DNA from: Sinonovacula constricta
Taxonomy: Eukaryota > Mollusca > Bivalvia > Cardiida > Solecurtidae
Reading direction: 5' to 3'
Length of the DNA: 64,000 nt
Assembly: GCA_007844125.1 (NCBI GenBank)
Contig: CM017558.1
Span: 56,678,231 to 56,742,230, forward strand
Made by a program: the position numbers and the translations under genes
In this document: one piece after another, positions 23,766 through 34,677 of the stretch
Layout of the letters: the number at the start of each line of letters is the position of its first letter
Numbering within the stretch: position 1 is the stretch's first letter
Notes under the pieces: model-generated
What the model was told of the DNA's origin: nothing
Database searches by the model: none
The model's input: only the letters and a program-made list of their open reading frames with translations

Positions 23766-24096
23766 GAAAACTAGAATTTAAATGGCGACCTTTACCCTAA
23801 CAGCTTTGAAACCTTTTTTTTCTAACTTGTTTTCTTTTGCTTAAGAACGAGTTGTTGTGTACATATCATTGATTGTGATTCAGTGTACATACATGTAAAA
23901 TAAATGTTAAACCTAAGTTAAATATTTGTTTTACTATAAGAATAGAACTATTTTGCACGGCGCAAAAATTCACTAAAATTGTTATGATGCTGTCTTTGGT
24001 TGCATGACGTCATACAGCCTTATACCGCTTTTTGAACCGGCATTGATGTTCAAAATTAAAGAGGAGGAAACTCTGCGTTTAAAATCATATAACAAT

Positions 24097-24232
24097 AATC
24101 TGACACCCCTTGTTATTTAATGCAAACATTTATTAAACTCGTTCAGGAAAAATGATAATAAACTCGCTTAATATCATTTTTCCTGAACGAGTTTTATAAA
24201 TGCTTATATTTAAAGACAACTCGTGTCAGATT
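24097..24232. mobile_element. Palindromic MITE
   Basis: Outer ends AATCTGACAC / GTGTCAGATT are perfect inverted repeats. The inner arms (24,135-24,157 and its mirror just after a 13-nt loop) are a perfect 23-bp inverted pair around AACTCGTTCAGGAAAAATG. The whole 136 bp can fold as one hairpin. Receptor III has it at the same position (53,895-54,030) with two changes in the inner arm. Confidence 0.7.
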
Positions 24233-24326
24233 GTATATATAATTGTTTATATATTATTTATCAATGTTTTTTCATTATTATATGATCCGATGTTATCTTA
24301 TTTCGCTTTATTATCCTTTTTCTTAG

Positions 24327-24406
24327 AAAGAATCATACATACGAAGAACCACAGCTTCCTACACAGGAATCCGTGTACTCTACTCTAGACAATGCGTGTC
24401 ACCAGA
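24327..24406 (+). CDS. Receptor II exon: cytoplasmic tail 1
   Basis: Acceptor tttcttag, donor CAGA|gtaagt; 80 nt, phase 2-1. Reads KKNHTYEEPQLPTQ then ESVYSTLDNACHQ. It keeps YEEP and the ITIM-like SVYSTL. Confidence 0.8.
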
Positions 24407-24680
24407 GTAAGTATCGTTATAAAGTGAGATTCCGATTTGTTTAGGAAGACTTAACCCACACTCCTGACAAGAGCCACCAATGATCTGACAATAAGCTAAA
24501 AATAAAACATGTACTCATTTACACAACAAAACAGTTTAGATTCCCTTTCTAAAGAAACACGTCTTTTTTGTCTGACGACTTTATTACAAAAATATACTGA
24601 GTGCTGAGTTATCCACCACCAGTTCTTACTCTTGTACCAACCTTGACTTTCAGACAGTCATTGACAAACATAAACAGATA

Positions 24681-26032
24681 TTGCATAATTTCAATATCAA
24701 AATAGAAACAAAGCAAGAAAAACTTCCTTCCTTGTACTGGATTCCTAAGCTTCACAAAACACCATACAAGTCACGATTCATAGCTAATGCCAGCTCTAGC
24801 ACCACCACTCACATATCTAAACTACTTACGTCTTGCCTTACAGCCGTTCACGTTGTTAAATATTGTGAAAAAGTGTATGAAAATTCAGGAATTAAGATTT
24901 TTTGGTCTATTAGAAATTCTTCAGAAGTCTTAGACAAGTTTCGTACTTTCATTGCTCTGCAGTTAATACTTACGATTTCTCTACGCTGTACAGTTCTTTA
25001 CCTCATGATTTAATTAAGACCAAATTGATTGCTCTTATTGAGAAAACATTTGCGCGAGAGCAACGTCTATATATTGCATGTCATGAAAGTAATGCTTTTT
25101 TTACCAACACATTCTTAGAAAAGTTTACTATGTGGACTTGCACGGATGTTTGTGAAGCTTTACGTTTTCTATTAGACAATATTTACATAAAATGCGGTGA
25201 CACTTTATTTAGACAAGTAATTGGTATCCCTATGGGAACCAACTGTGCACCATTAATTGCAGATTTGTTTTTATACTGCTTTGAACGTGATTTCATGTTA
25301 ACTTTATCCCCTTCAAACCAAAGCCACATTATAGAGGCTTTCAATTTAACGTCACGCTATCTTGACGATATTCTAACTATAGATAATCCTTTTTTTTCTC
25401 AAATGATCCATCTGATTTACCCTCCAGAACTTACCCTTAATAAAGCAAATAACTGACATTTAAATGCAGCATTTCTAGACATTGAGATCAATATTTCCAA
25501 TGACAACGTCTCTACTAAAATCTATGACAAGAGAGATGATTTCAACTTTAGTATTGTGAATTATCCATACCTTGATGGTGATTCACCTCGTGCTACCTCC
25601 TATGGTATTTACATATCACAACTTACAAGGTTTGCACGAGTTTGTACTAAAGTAGAAGATTTCAATGCTAGAAACCTGTTTATTTCTTCTAAACTGTTAC
25701 AGCAAGGCTTTCGTTTTCATAAATTAAGAAAGGCGTTTTCAAAATTCTTTCACCGCAATGATTTTATTGCTTCTAAGTATAATAGCAGTATGAAAACACT
25801 TATGCAGAAAGGCATAAGCCATTCTGCATTTTATGGAAATGTTTTATACAAGTTAAAGAAGATCAAGGGTCTCAATAACTTTTCTGACCACTTTACAAAA
25901 CTTATCAGAAAATGTATTGCAGACGGTTACAACCCGGGAATACTTCGATGTACTGCATTGCTTGCAATTGACCCATTACAGTCAAGAACTTGCATTGCTT
26001 TTAAATTACACGATGACCGGACAGGTCGTTGA
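24681..26032 (+). pseudogene. Penelope-type reverse transcriptase, broken
   Basis: Recognised motifs in order: YWIPKLHKTPYKSRFIANA; then after a frameshift near 24,950 YDFSTLYSSLPHD; GIPMGTNCAPLIADLFLYCF (25,227 on); RYLDDILTI (the catalytic DD box); FLDIEI; and KIYDKRDDFNF. Lesions are a one-base frameshift near 24,945-24,960 and an in-frame TGA at 25,454-25,456. The WIPKLHK and GIPMGTN motifs are characteristic of Penelope-like RTs found widely in invertebrates. It cannot make a full RT as it stands. Confidence 0.75.
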
Positions 26033-26039
26033 GACTATA

Positions 26040-26838
26040 TGAAAACAGTGACTTAAAGCCATAATTGGACAGTCACTGTTGGATTTCTTGTCTCTTCATC
26101 TCTCCAGTCGTGCCCTATATAGGTGGGTCAACTTGAGCAGTCTCCATACCCTTTACGTGAGATTGCAAAGTAGGTATAACATCGGGATTTTTTTAATCTT
26201 TATCATATATAATATGTCAACTGCGGATAAATCCTCGGCGTTTATAATATGTTTTTTTAAACGATTAACTCTAAACAATACTACGTTTTATTTTGTTGAT
26301 TTTCTAAAATTCTATTGTTTCTTCCATAGTGTTTACATTTCACTTTTGACACTTTTGGCATATGACGTCATGGCATTTATGACGTCATTATATGGTTCTT
26401 ATAATATATCAGCGCTTGTACTGCTTTATTTCATTTTAAACTACTCTCTCATTTGGAATTTTTTGGTTGCCGAGGCTTTTATCTACTGTAAATACTGTAC
26501 ATATGCTCATTATATCTGTTTTAACTCCCGATGCAGGTGCTTACTGTTAGTTGTGTCACTTTAACGGGATACTTTTATTTACAATGTTTGTTTGATAGAA
26601 AAACCGTCAGGAAGTGCGAGGTTGGAGCGCTCCACAAACCAGGTTTAAGCACCCCAGTTGGCCCTTTTGCCGACTGACCGTTCCAAGGCGGTAACTGATG
26701 GTTTTTCTTTTTGTGTGTTATGTCTCGTCTCTGTGTTTTTTGTCACATTTACATTTACCTTGTCTGCCTTGGTCTGCAGGTAGATAAAATTTAAATATCT
26801 GTGAAAATTTTGATAGGACCTTTTCTTATTTACCTATT
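26040..26838 (+). other. 3' region of the Penelope-like element
   Basis: Contains an AT-rich 161-codon open frame (26,079-26,564) with hydrophobic composition and no recognised motif, then 'gcgctccacaaaccagg', 'accgttccaaggcggtaac' and the shared 3' terminus. More likely untranslated element sequence than a gene. Confidence 0.45.
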
Positions 26839-27144
26839 AATATTCTAATCATTTGAGCATTTTGTGCCCTTTTTAACAAGTACATGCAGGGAACGTTCAT
26901 TGAACATTTTAACAATCTGCAAAGCTAAACGCGTTATACAAAGGTAAGGGGGAATCATGACCTTGGTATTAAATAAACAGAGCAATAGTCATTGATCAAT
27001 AGACATTAAGGAAATAAAATACAATTTCTTTTATGCTCTTGATTATTAGTTTTGTTCTATTATAAACATGATATCTAAAATAATGTTATATATTGATTGC
27101 AAACCGAAATTATAACATCTACATTGACTGCACGTACTTTTCAC

Positions 27145-27203
27145 GCAATACGGACACCACTGACAGACGACACTATGTAAATGTTACCGCAGATCTAAGT
27201 TAA
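27145..27203 (+). pseudogene. Receptor II exon: tail 2 with mutated acceptor
   Basis: The coding sequence is intact (SNTDTTDRRHYVNVTADLS, stop TAA 27,201-27,203), but the acceptor is tttcAC where I and III have tttcAG (27,143-27,144). Normal splicing should fail, so a product would end in intron-derived sequence without YVNV unless another AG is used. Confidence 0.7.
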
Positions 27204-27281
27204 CACATCCCTGGACAATCAGTAAAGTCGTTGTCTATTGTGTCGTTTGTACTAGTGCAATGCTGTAATTAAGCATCTGAG

Positions 27282-27287
27282 ATTAAA
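27282..27287 (+). terminator. Poly(A) signal of receptor II (ATTAAA)
   Basis: ATTAAA 79 nt after the stop, followed by GT-rich 'gttttgttgttgtgtgctg', as in I and III. Confidence 0.55.
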
Positions 27288-27299
27288 CATACTCACACT

Positions 27300-27986
27300 A
27301 GTTTTGTTGTTGTGTGCTGTTTTGAGTAATACTTGTATTGTTAAGTATCTTCCTGTTAAAGCAAGTTATCGAACACGCTTTTTATTAATGTCATACAACA
27401 GACATAATAAGCTCTTACCTTACCCGACAAACCAACATTACGATTGCCATATATACGTCTCTGATGTCTGGGTTTGGGGTTTAAATAGTATATTTATATT
27501 CAGAGCAAAGAGTAGGTATACAAATATGTACCATTACATGGAAGAATATCTTTTACGAAACAGGCGATCTTTGAGGTTTGTTAATTCACTTAAATTAAAG
27601 GCATGTTAAAGGTGGTATTTGACATTTTCCTATATGAAATACATCCAACAATATATTATAATTGTTGGGTGGAATATGGGCGTGCTTTTTCGAAAACTCA
27701 CACTTAAGTTTAAGAAAGGACGCTTTGAAGCTCTCAATTTTAAGACAGTAAAAATCGTGAAATGATTTACCCTGTCCATTCCTATGTAATGTATAAATAA
27801 GCACGATGGGTATTTCCGCTTGACTAGGTAGCGATATCAGAGTGGATTACTCCATGATGATATAACTTGTTCTCAAAGTAAGAGATCACCTGATTTCTTT
27901 ATTTAAAACTAGCTGATTGTGCAGCGTAGCTCAGATAGGGAATACAAGTTTATAATTGTAACCGAGTGTTCTTTATATTAAAGTTC
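27300..27986. other. Conserved 3' flank of receptor II
   Basis: Nearly identical to 54,830-55,518 downstream of receptor III. The open frame at 27,304-27,609 is disrupted there by indels, so it is not coding. Confidence 0.6.
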
Positions 27987-28385
27987 AAACTGGTAGGTTG
28001 GGTTCAATAAGTAAAGTTCATAGTAGGATTCTATATCATTTTATGTAGATCTTAAACTTACGATAAAGTCCAACAACAGTACTGTTGATCTAAAAGAAAT
28101 AAAAATGTCCTGTAACATAAGCAATATAATAAGATACAGATAGTAATTAAAACATAATATAGTTACTTACAAAACAGTATGTTTACAGTCGATGAATTAT
28201 AATATATTTAACTTTAAAACAACCATGATCAGAGGCCTTTTTTAAAACGTAATTTTGCACAATAAAATGTTTAGAGTTTACAATATTCTCCTTAAATTAA
28301 CAACAACAATGACATAGATGGAATATAATATTTAGTTCTTATCTTATCTTAATCTTATAATATAAGTTCTTTAACCTACCAGTTT
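27987..28385. mobile_element. MITE-like element with 13-bp inverted ends
   Basis: Begins AAACTGGTAGGTT and ends AACCTACCAGTTT, perfect 13-bp inverted repeats about 400 bp apart, with no coding capacity. Present at 55,519-55,922 after receptor III, with one end base changed. Family not recognised; target duplication not clear. Confidence 0.45.
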
Positions 28386-28471
28386 TGGACTGGTCCCTTT
28401 CTTTCTAGACTCTCAGGGATGAGGGTGACTGGGAACAAGGATGCTTATATTGTTCTTCCAATCTCTACTCT

Positions 28472-29011
28472 TGTTAACCGGTGGTTATAAAAATAACAGT
28501 TCCGGTGCAGGCTCAATAGTTTCTTTATTTCACGTCAATATTATTATTCTTATTAAGTGAGGTTATATAAAGCCAACAACAAATTTACAATAAAACCTCA
28601 CTAGAAATAAACACACCAAACCGGGCAGCAGTTCTTAAAGTACCGGTATACTATATTCAAAAATTTAATTCTTTAGCAAAACATATGCTTACTGGTCGAA
28701 GACCTAGCCCAAAGTGAAGTTTAATTAAGATATTAGTTCTGAGACTGAAAAGAAGTATGCATGCTGATTGGTTAGTATGTTTAGATTGTTATGATCTGTT
28801 TAGAAAGATAAGTTACCAAACCAGTTCTACCACACTACTCACTTAAGACAGTACAGACAAGACACAGTGGACAGAGACTGGACACACCAGACTGGACACA
28901 CATTACTTGACAAAACATAACTGACCACTTACACTAAAGGTTTGCTAACTAGGACAAACATATACATGATAAAATAGTAATAATAATAATAATAATGAAG
29001 CCTGGGTAACA
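28472..29011 (-). repeat. Gypsy 3' LTR
   Basis: 540 bp, TG…CA ends. It contains a (TAA)n stretch close to its right edge and 'ggacacacattact…gacaaaacataactgacca'. Matches the other LTR apart from scattered substitutions and an 8-9 bp insertion 'cacaccaaa'-like block. Confidence 0.9.
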
Positions 29012-29024
29012 TACTCCCTCCCAG
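29012..29024 (-). promoter_or_regulatory. Gypsy polypurine tract
   Basis: On the minus strand GGGAGGGAGTA directly abuts the 3' LTR start, the expected place and composition for a plus-strand primer tract. Confidence 0.65.
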
Positions 29025-29443
29025 GAGGTAAATGACTCCTGGCATTTCAACCTCAATTATCAGGATTCATCACTATAAGTAGCAACATCCTTCCCATATA
29101 CTTGGCTTAATAACTGGAAAAAAACACAAAATAATTGGCCTGCTTTTAACAAACCTAACAGTACTATAAAGTCAAAGCAATTTAATTCACATTTCTGCCA
29201 AAACCACAGATATGAATAAATCCATAACTGCAAATAATCAAGCAGTATACTGTCACTGAAACATTTGATACAAAATATATCTGGGCATAGTATTATAGTA
29301 TAATACAGTGAACTGCTAAGAAATAATATCCTTCCATATTATGACCCAATCATAATACTGGTAATGGTAATAAAACTATACAAATGTGATCAATACTATC
29401 ACTGAAAGTAATTTAGTAAAAAAATTAAAAATCATAACTACAT

Positions 29444-29980
29444 TCAAACAAAATATTCAGTTTTACCAACCGAACTAACTGGTTTTGGTGTAGTCACCAA
29501 GTGACAAACCCACTGACCAAACCGATCAGGTGGCTTACGGACTCTGGTTGAGCGACGCTCAACTGATTCTTCAGGTGAAGAAATTATTGGATTCAGAACT
29601 CTATGATTTATATCTGGAGTTTGTTCTGTTCTGGTCAGTGATGCATCATCTACCGGACCACGTTCTGTGCCATCATCCTGCTTCTGATAGCGGACTGCTC
29701 CTAAACCAGTGCCAGAACTATCAGTGTGCAGAATAAATGGTTTTGTATAGTCGGCAAAGGCTAAGACCGGGGCATTGGTCAACTTATCGACAAGAGTATC
29801 GAAAGCTGTTTGTTGGTCTGAAGCCCAAATCCACTTTGTAGGACTTTTCCGACGTTTCTTAGATTTCTTATTGACCACTTTACCATTGAGACAATGACCT
29901 TCAAGCAATCTGTTCAAAGGCTTAACTATGATTGCATAGTTTTCCACAAAGCGCCGATAGTACCCAGAAAAACCAAGGAA
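29444..29980 (-). pseudogene. Gypsy pol: RNase H start fused to pol C-terminus
   Basis: Upstream of the frame lie the palm-to-thumb words [14 protein letters not shown]. The frame then has [20 protein letters not shown] (start of RNase H) and, after [18 protein letters not shown], jumps to a pol C-terminal tail with [17 protein letters not shown]. The rest of RNase H and the whole integrase (zinc HHCC and DDE core) are missing, so an internal deletion joins the two near 29,640. Confidence 0.8.
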
Positions 29981-30082
29981 CTGACGTAATTCCTTAATAT
30001 TTTTAGGCTCTGGCCACTTCTTAATGGCTGATGTCTTCTCTGGATCCGACTGAAAATGCTGTGTACGGGATGCTTTTTTCCT

Positions 30083-30775
30083 CTATTTCACATTCCAGTA
30101 ACCAGATCTTAGGTCAAGTTTTGAAAACATAGTAGAGCCAACTAGAGAGTCAACGATATCATCGAACCTAGGAAGCATATAGGCATCTTTCCTGGTTCTT
30201 GAATTCAGCAGTCTCCAGTCAATGCAGAAGCGAAGGCTGCCATCTCGCTTTCTCACTAAAACTACATTACTGGAATAGGGACTGTCTGACTCCCTAATCA
30301 ATCCTGCATCAAGCATCTGTCTAATGTGTTGACGTACCTCCTCATACATGCTTGGGGGTATTTTCCTGTATGGTTGTTTAAATGGCCTGTCATCCTCTAA
30401 CACAATCTTGTGCTCGAGAAGATCAGTGCAACCAATGTCTGTAAGCCCAGTAGAAAACACATGTTGCCAGTTGCCTAAAACCTGATGAACCCTAAGGAGC
30501 TGCTCAGGTGTGATGTTATCTATATTGATTTTCACACCCAAATCATTGCTTTCAGCATCCTTGGACTTTGAGTTAGGCAACTCGGAGGCTAAACTGTCAA
30601 TCACATCAACTTCTGTGAGTTTGCAAACAGTAGTTTTTGGATGTATTGTCAATGGCTTTGCAGTCATATTGCAGACCTTGACAACAATTCTGGCAAAAGA
30701 TCCAGATTGCTTCATCTTAACAAGTCTTGGACAAACAATGTAACCTGGCGTACCACTGTCTGGATTCTCCGTCAC
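30083..30775 (-). pseudogene. Gypsy pol: N-terminal half of reverse transcriptase
   Basis: Contains the protease-RT linker, then HKIVLEDDRPFKQPYRKIPP, LDAGLIRESDSPYSSNVVLV, KRDGSLRFCIDWRLLN and FSKLDLRSGYWNVK. The next codons are a stop, and the DNA resumes at [15 protein letters not shown]. The stretch that should carry the catalytic F/YxDD box is deleted (junction near 30,060-30,085), so the RT is inactive. Confidence 0.85.
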
Positions 30776-30920
30776 AACATGCGATATACCATGAGCAACA
30801 CAATATCAGAGTGTTTGTCTGGTTTGGACCCAGTTTGTAAGATTTGTTGCCATAAAGTGTAGCAGAAATGGACTGGCATGTCAAACTGTTGACCGAAGTT
30901 TTCCATTCTAATGGCAAGTC

Positions 30921-31325
30921 TTATGGATCAAACTTATCTCTTAAATGTCTAATAACATTGGTTCCTATGATAACTGGACATGATTGTGAGAATCGGTTAT
31001 CTGGCGTCACTAAAATTGGAACATTTACATTAAAATCGGAAAACAGAACTGATAAATTGCACTCTATGTATCCAATATAGTCCAGTTTTGCTCCATCTGC
31101 CAATGAAATTGCTTAACCTAACATGTTCAGTAGTAGTACTTTTGGATTCTCTGTAAAAGTATGTAGAGAACTTTCGTTTATGACTGAAACCATGGAACCG
31201 GTATCAATTAAACAAACAAATTCTCTGTTGTTAATTACTACCCTAGTCTGGTTCGAATCTCCAACTAACCTTGCAATTAAGTTATTAGCCGCACCATCGG
31301 AGTCACAAACCTTAGTCTGGTCCAC
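30921..31325 (-). pseudogene. Gypsy protease region
   Basis: FVCLIDTGSMVSVINES carries the retropepsin D-T/S-G active site; further on PVIIGTNVIRHL is the conserved C-terminal strand. An in-frame TAA lies between (near 31,110-31,115) and the frame breaks again before the RT frame (near 30,790). Confidence 0.8.
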
Positions 31326-31595
31326 AACTGAGGTGGTTACTCTTTTGGCTGCCCTCTCTTTCCTGCAGAGTAACTGTTACGGTTATACCAACCTCCCCTA
31401 CCTCTACCACTATTCAAGTGATTTTGGTTGGATTGGTTCCTGAGCTGTGACGTTTGATTTGTCGATGCCTGTTGCCCAGCACTGTCTAACCGCTTAAAAA
31501 TCCGATCTAACTTAGACTCGTACTTGGCTTCTAGTCGCTTTTCTACATCTCCTATCTCTTTCTTTAAAGCAATCTCAAGCTTACTGAAACGATCA

Positions 31596-32301
31596 TCATT
31601 TATGACACTCTTTCTCTATTATTCTAATTTCTCTAAGCAAAGAATTGAACTCTGAGATGGAGTCATATTTGTGTCTAGTCTGAGACTTCAACTTCTCATT
31701 TGACAATGAAGTCCAGAACTTATGACGCAGCATGTCATTCTTAGCACTTGCAACTATGTGATTGTTTTGTACTGCTGAATGCAATAGGTTCTAGAGCCTA
31801 CAAGCAAACGATGTCACTGACTCATCCGGCAACTGTCTCGCATTAAAAAAATTCCTGCATAATCATGCCATGAGTAGAGACATCACCAAACATGGCATCC
31901 AGCTTGTCTACTATGTCGGTGACTGAAGCTGTCTCACCCAAAGGAATAATTAAGCGGCGAGCAGTACCCCTTACAGACCTCCTAATGGCTTGCAACAAAC
32001 AACTCTCTGTAATGTCAGAGTCTCCCATACAACACCTAATCTCGTATCTCCATTCAACAAAACTACACTCACCTCTCTGCAGCGGTTCCTCTCTTGAAAA
32101 TATAGGGTGTTTCGGAACTATCGGTGCAATATGAAAAAGATGCAACTCCTCTTGTTCTGTTTTCATAAAATGTGCCATACCCCGACCTTTAGGTGCTGGC
32201 TTATATGAAGAACCTAAAACCTTCTTTAAAGGTGTAGATTCACCAACAGGTACAAAATCTTTCATATCTCCTTCTGCCATGATGATATAAACAAATTCCA
32301 A
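31596..32301 (-). pseudogene. Gypsy gag, frameshifted
   Basis: ATG at 32,301 (or the internal Met eight codons on). Contains ECSFVEWRYEIRCCM, LQAIRRSVRGTARRLIIPLG and DKLDAMFGDVSTHG, a pattern common in invertebrate Gypsy Gag capsids. A T-run at about 31,846-31,852 has one base too many, shifting the frame; a TAG follows at the RL*NLLHS position, after which the capsid reading continues to about 31,596. No zinc knuckle was recognised; a Gly/Arg-rich stretch near 31,390-31,430 may stand in its place. Confidence 0.75.
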
Positions 32302-34104
32302 AGAAACTAAACACTAGTCAATACCCACAAATTAAAAACAACTTTTAACTGAAATACCACAAATAACAAAGTCAATTGAGACCATTCTTGAAAAAGAACA
32401 AATGAAATTTTGAAGACGATTCTCTGGTTGAACATACACGAGCTGAAAATATGAATGCCATCTCATTACCAGATCGAACCTAAAATACAAACAAACCCAA
32501 TCTCCAGACTTACCAACATCCAATCCTGAATGGAGCGTTTACTCAATATTCAATACCTTGATATAATACTATTAATATAATATACCACAAACTAATGATA
32601 TCTAAAGCACAAATAATAAACACTGAAACATATAACATGTAAAAATGAAACATAGAAACTTACCTACACTGCAACATATAAAACCTATATCACACACACA
32701 CACACTTACACACAATTGTTTAACAAATGTTAGTAAGGGTTAAGTGCTAATTAAATAAAGGGTGAAAAGGAAAGGGTAAAATCCACTGAGCTGCAAAGAA
32801 AATTTTCTATCTCATAATTAAGCTAAAAAAAAAAATATAAAATCAAAATAAAGTCACTTATTTGCAAAAAATAATTTCCTTGCAATTAACCACTGCCCCT
32901 ATAACAAAATGAAATATCTAAATAAACAACAGCAAAATAAACAATCAAGTACATAAAAACACATTTAAAGCAAAATTATTCAAAATGTATCTCAATACTA
33001 TATAAAAAAACAAATTATTCCCGGTTGGGGAGCCATATGCATAAACTTATTTCATAATGCATTGATACACAAAAATCAAATCTTAAAATAATGACAAAAG
33101 GTAATTGACAGAGTGAAAAAATCACCTAGGAAAAATACAATAGTAAAGCAAGAGTTACTATGTTGCCCTTGAATGAATGAAAGTAACAACCAAACAATTT
33201 TGAATAAATTGCTTAAATCTACTCTTGTCAATATTTCTTACCTAAAATAAAAGTTTAAATTATGTTAACTTAAAAACTTTCAACAAACAAAAATTAGTTT
33301 CAACGGAGTAGTTATTCAAATAACCTTAAAAGCTTTAGCTAAATTGGTCACATGTTAACCGATCTAAAAATAGAAACAAGGAAAAACCCAACCGATATTT
33401 ATCATGATATATGTGCTTGTAGCAAAATTTTTGAAAGGGATGCAAATTTACCATGAATGCCTAAATTTCACTAGGTAAACACCTCTTTACAGTTCTACTC
33501 TACTTCATTTTTAGCAAAATGCAAAAAAAAACGTTGTTTTATGTTGAATTTTACATTTAAACTTATGAAAATTACAATAAAAAGTTAAATATAGCAAATT
33601 TATACAATGTTGAATTTTACATTTTTAAATATGACAAAAATTTACAACAATAAAAAGGTAAACAATATAGCAAATTTATACAATTTTCTGTAAAATTGGC
33701 TTAAAATGTTTGTACTTGTAGTACTAAGTAAGTACTTACAGTTTAACACTCAAAACTTGTCACAAAAATGTCTCTCCAACGAAGAAATCCAACGTTGAAT
33801 CCAGCGCTGACAGTTTATGGATAGTAACGAAGAGGTTGCAACAAGGTCGACTCCTGAATGGTCAAACCGGTTATCAATAATTAAAAAAAATACACTCCAC
33901 TCGCGCACGCTCATGAGCACAAGAAACACTGTGGCCACACACAATAAAAACTCACTAGCACTGTAGCTTCTGGTTGTTAGAAGGTTACTTCCTCCAAGTC
34001 CAAGGTTCCACACGCTACCGTTGCTTTCTAATCACCTCACGCAGAAACTTCTGGACTCGCTGTAAGGTGGTCCAAGTAAACTGTGCACTTCTGCCCCGCC
34101 CGGT
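32302..34104 (-). other. Long Gypsy 5' leader
   Basis: About 1.8 kb between the primer site and gag, AT-rich, with an 'aaatttacaatgttgaattttacattt'-type duplication near 33,540-33,690. No coding signal; the 87-codon frame at 33,750-34,013 has no recognised motif. Confidence 0.6.
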
Positions 34105-34126
34105 TTGAATCCTACCGGGATCGCCA
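34105..34126 (-). promoter_or_regulatory. Gypsy primer binding site
   Basis: On the + strand the sequence reads like a tRNA 3' end: T-loop-like TTGAATC, T-stem CCTAC, seven acceptor bases CGGGATC, discriminator G, then CCA, one base before the 5' LTR. The minus strand therefore starts TGGCGATCCCGG just inside the LTR. The primer tRNA should begin GATCCCG; its identity was not determined. Confidence 0.8.
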
Positions 34127-34127
34127 T

Positions 34128-34677
34128 TGTTAACCGGGGGTTATAAAAATAACAGTTCCGGTGCAGGTTCAATAGTTTCTTTATTTCACGTCAATATTAT
34201 TATTCTTATTAACTGAGGTTATATAAAGCCAACAACACATTTACAATAAAACCTCACTAGAAATAAACCGGGCAGCAGTTCTTAAAGTACCGATATACTA
34301 TATTCAAATATTTAATTCTTTAGCAAAACATATGCTTACTGGTCGAAGACCTAGCCCAAAGTGAAGTTTAATTAAGATGTTAGTTCTGAGACTAAAAAGA
34401 AGTATGCATGCTGATTGGTTAGTATTTTTAGATTGTTATGATCTGTTTAGAAAGATAAGTTACCAAACCAGTTCTACCACACTACTCACTTAAGACAGTA
34501 CAGACAAGACACAGTGGACAGAGACTGGACACACCAGACACACCAGACTGGACACACATTACTAGACAAAACATAACTGACCACTCACACTAAAGGGTTG
34601 CTAACTAGGACAAACAGATACATGATAAAATAGTTATAATAATAATAATAATAATAAATAATGAAGCCTGGGTAACA
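34128..34677 (-). repeat. Gypsy 5' LTR
   Basis: 550 bp, TG…CA ends. Differs from the 3' LTR by scattered substitutions, an added 'cacaccaga' unit and a longer (TAA)n stretch. Confidence 0.9.

Larger units (their letters stand above)
24566..26838 (+). mobile_element. Penelope-like retroelement, 5'-truncated, in last intron of receptor II
   Basis: The corresponding intron of receptor III is continuous ('gtcttaatattctaatc', 54,363-54,380), which locates the insert to about 24,566-26,838. It holds the RT frame (24,600-26,032) and about 800 bp of 3' DNA ending 'ttgataggacc…tttacctatt'. No LTR, no poly(A) tail and no GIY-YIG domain were seen. The start cuts into the RT frame, so the copy is 5'-truncated. 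The 3' part includes 'ccgttccaaggcggtaactg', whose relatives are scattered in this window. Confidence 0.7.
13885..27203 (+). pseudogene. Receptor II (fucolectin-EGF-TM), damaged copy
   Basis: Recognisable exons: signal peptide 13885-13957, FTP1a 14362-14589, FTP1b 15724-15947, FTP2a 17710-17937, FTP2b 18229-18447, EGF 21093-21227, transmembrane 22312-22447, tail 1 24327-24406, tail 2 27145-27203. All ectodomain introns are phase 1, as in receptor III. Lesions: a single-base deletion in FTP1b (near 15,875) that breaks the frame, decay of the first EGF exon (18,750-18,831), only one usable EGF exon, and AG to AC in the acceptor of tail 2 (27,143-27,144). A 2.3 kb Penelope-like element fills the last intron. 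If the FTP1b deletion is real, translation stops after about 147 residues and only a soluble lectin fragment could be made. A sequencing error there cannot be excluded, and the other exons are open. Confidence 0.7.
28472..34677 (-). mobile_element. Ty3/Gypsy LTR retrotransposon, internally deleted
   Basis: Two about 540-550 bp direct repeats (28,472-29,011 and 34,128-34,677) start TGTTAACCGG and end GGGTAACA. The body reads on the minus strand: primer site, long leader, gag, protease, partial RT, partial RNase H, pol C-terminus, purine tract. The LTRs differ by roughly a dozen substitutions plus two small indels, so the insertion is not very recent. The corresponding place after receptor III (55,990-56,020) lacks the element. 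No clear target duplication is seen (actct versus ctaag). Two internal deletions and several stops make it non-autonomous. Confidence 0.9.

Noticed and set aside
26079..26564. 161-codon open frame after the Penelope RT
   Set aside because: AT-rich, hydrophobic by composition, no motif, lies in the element 3' region; a real second ORF could not be supported.
27304..27609. 101-codon frame just after receptor II
   Set aside because: In the near-identical flank of receptor III the frame is broken by indels, so it is 3' flank and not a gene.
33750..34013. 87-codon minus-strand frame in the Gypsy leader as an extra viral-type gene
   Set aside because: No motif, no conserved start context, lies close to the primer site where no gene is expected.
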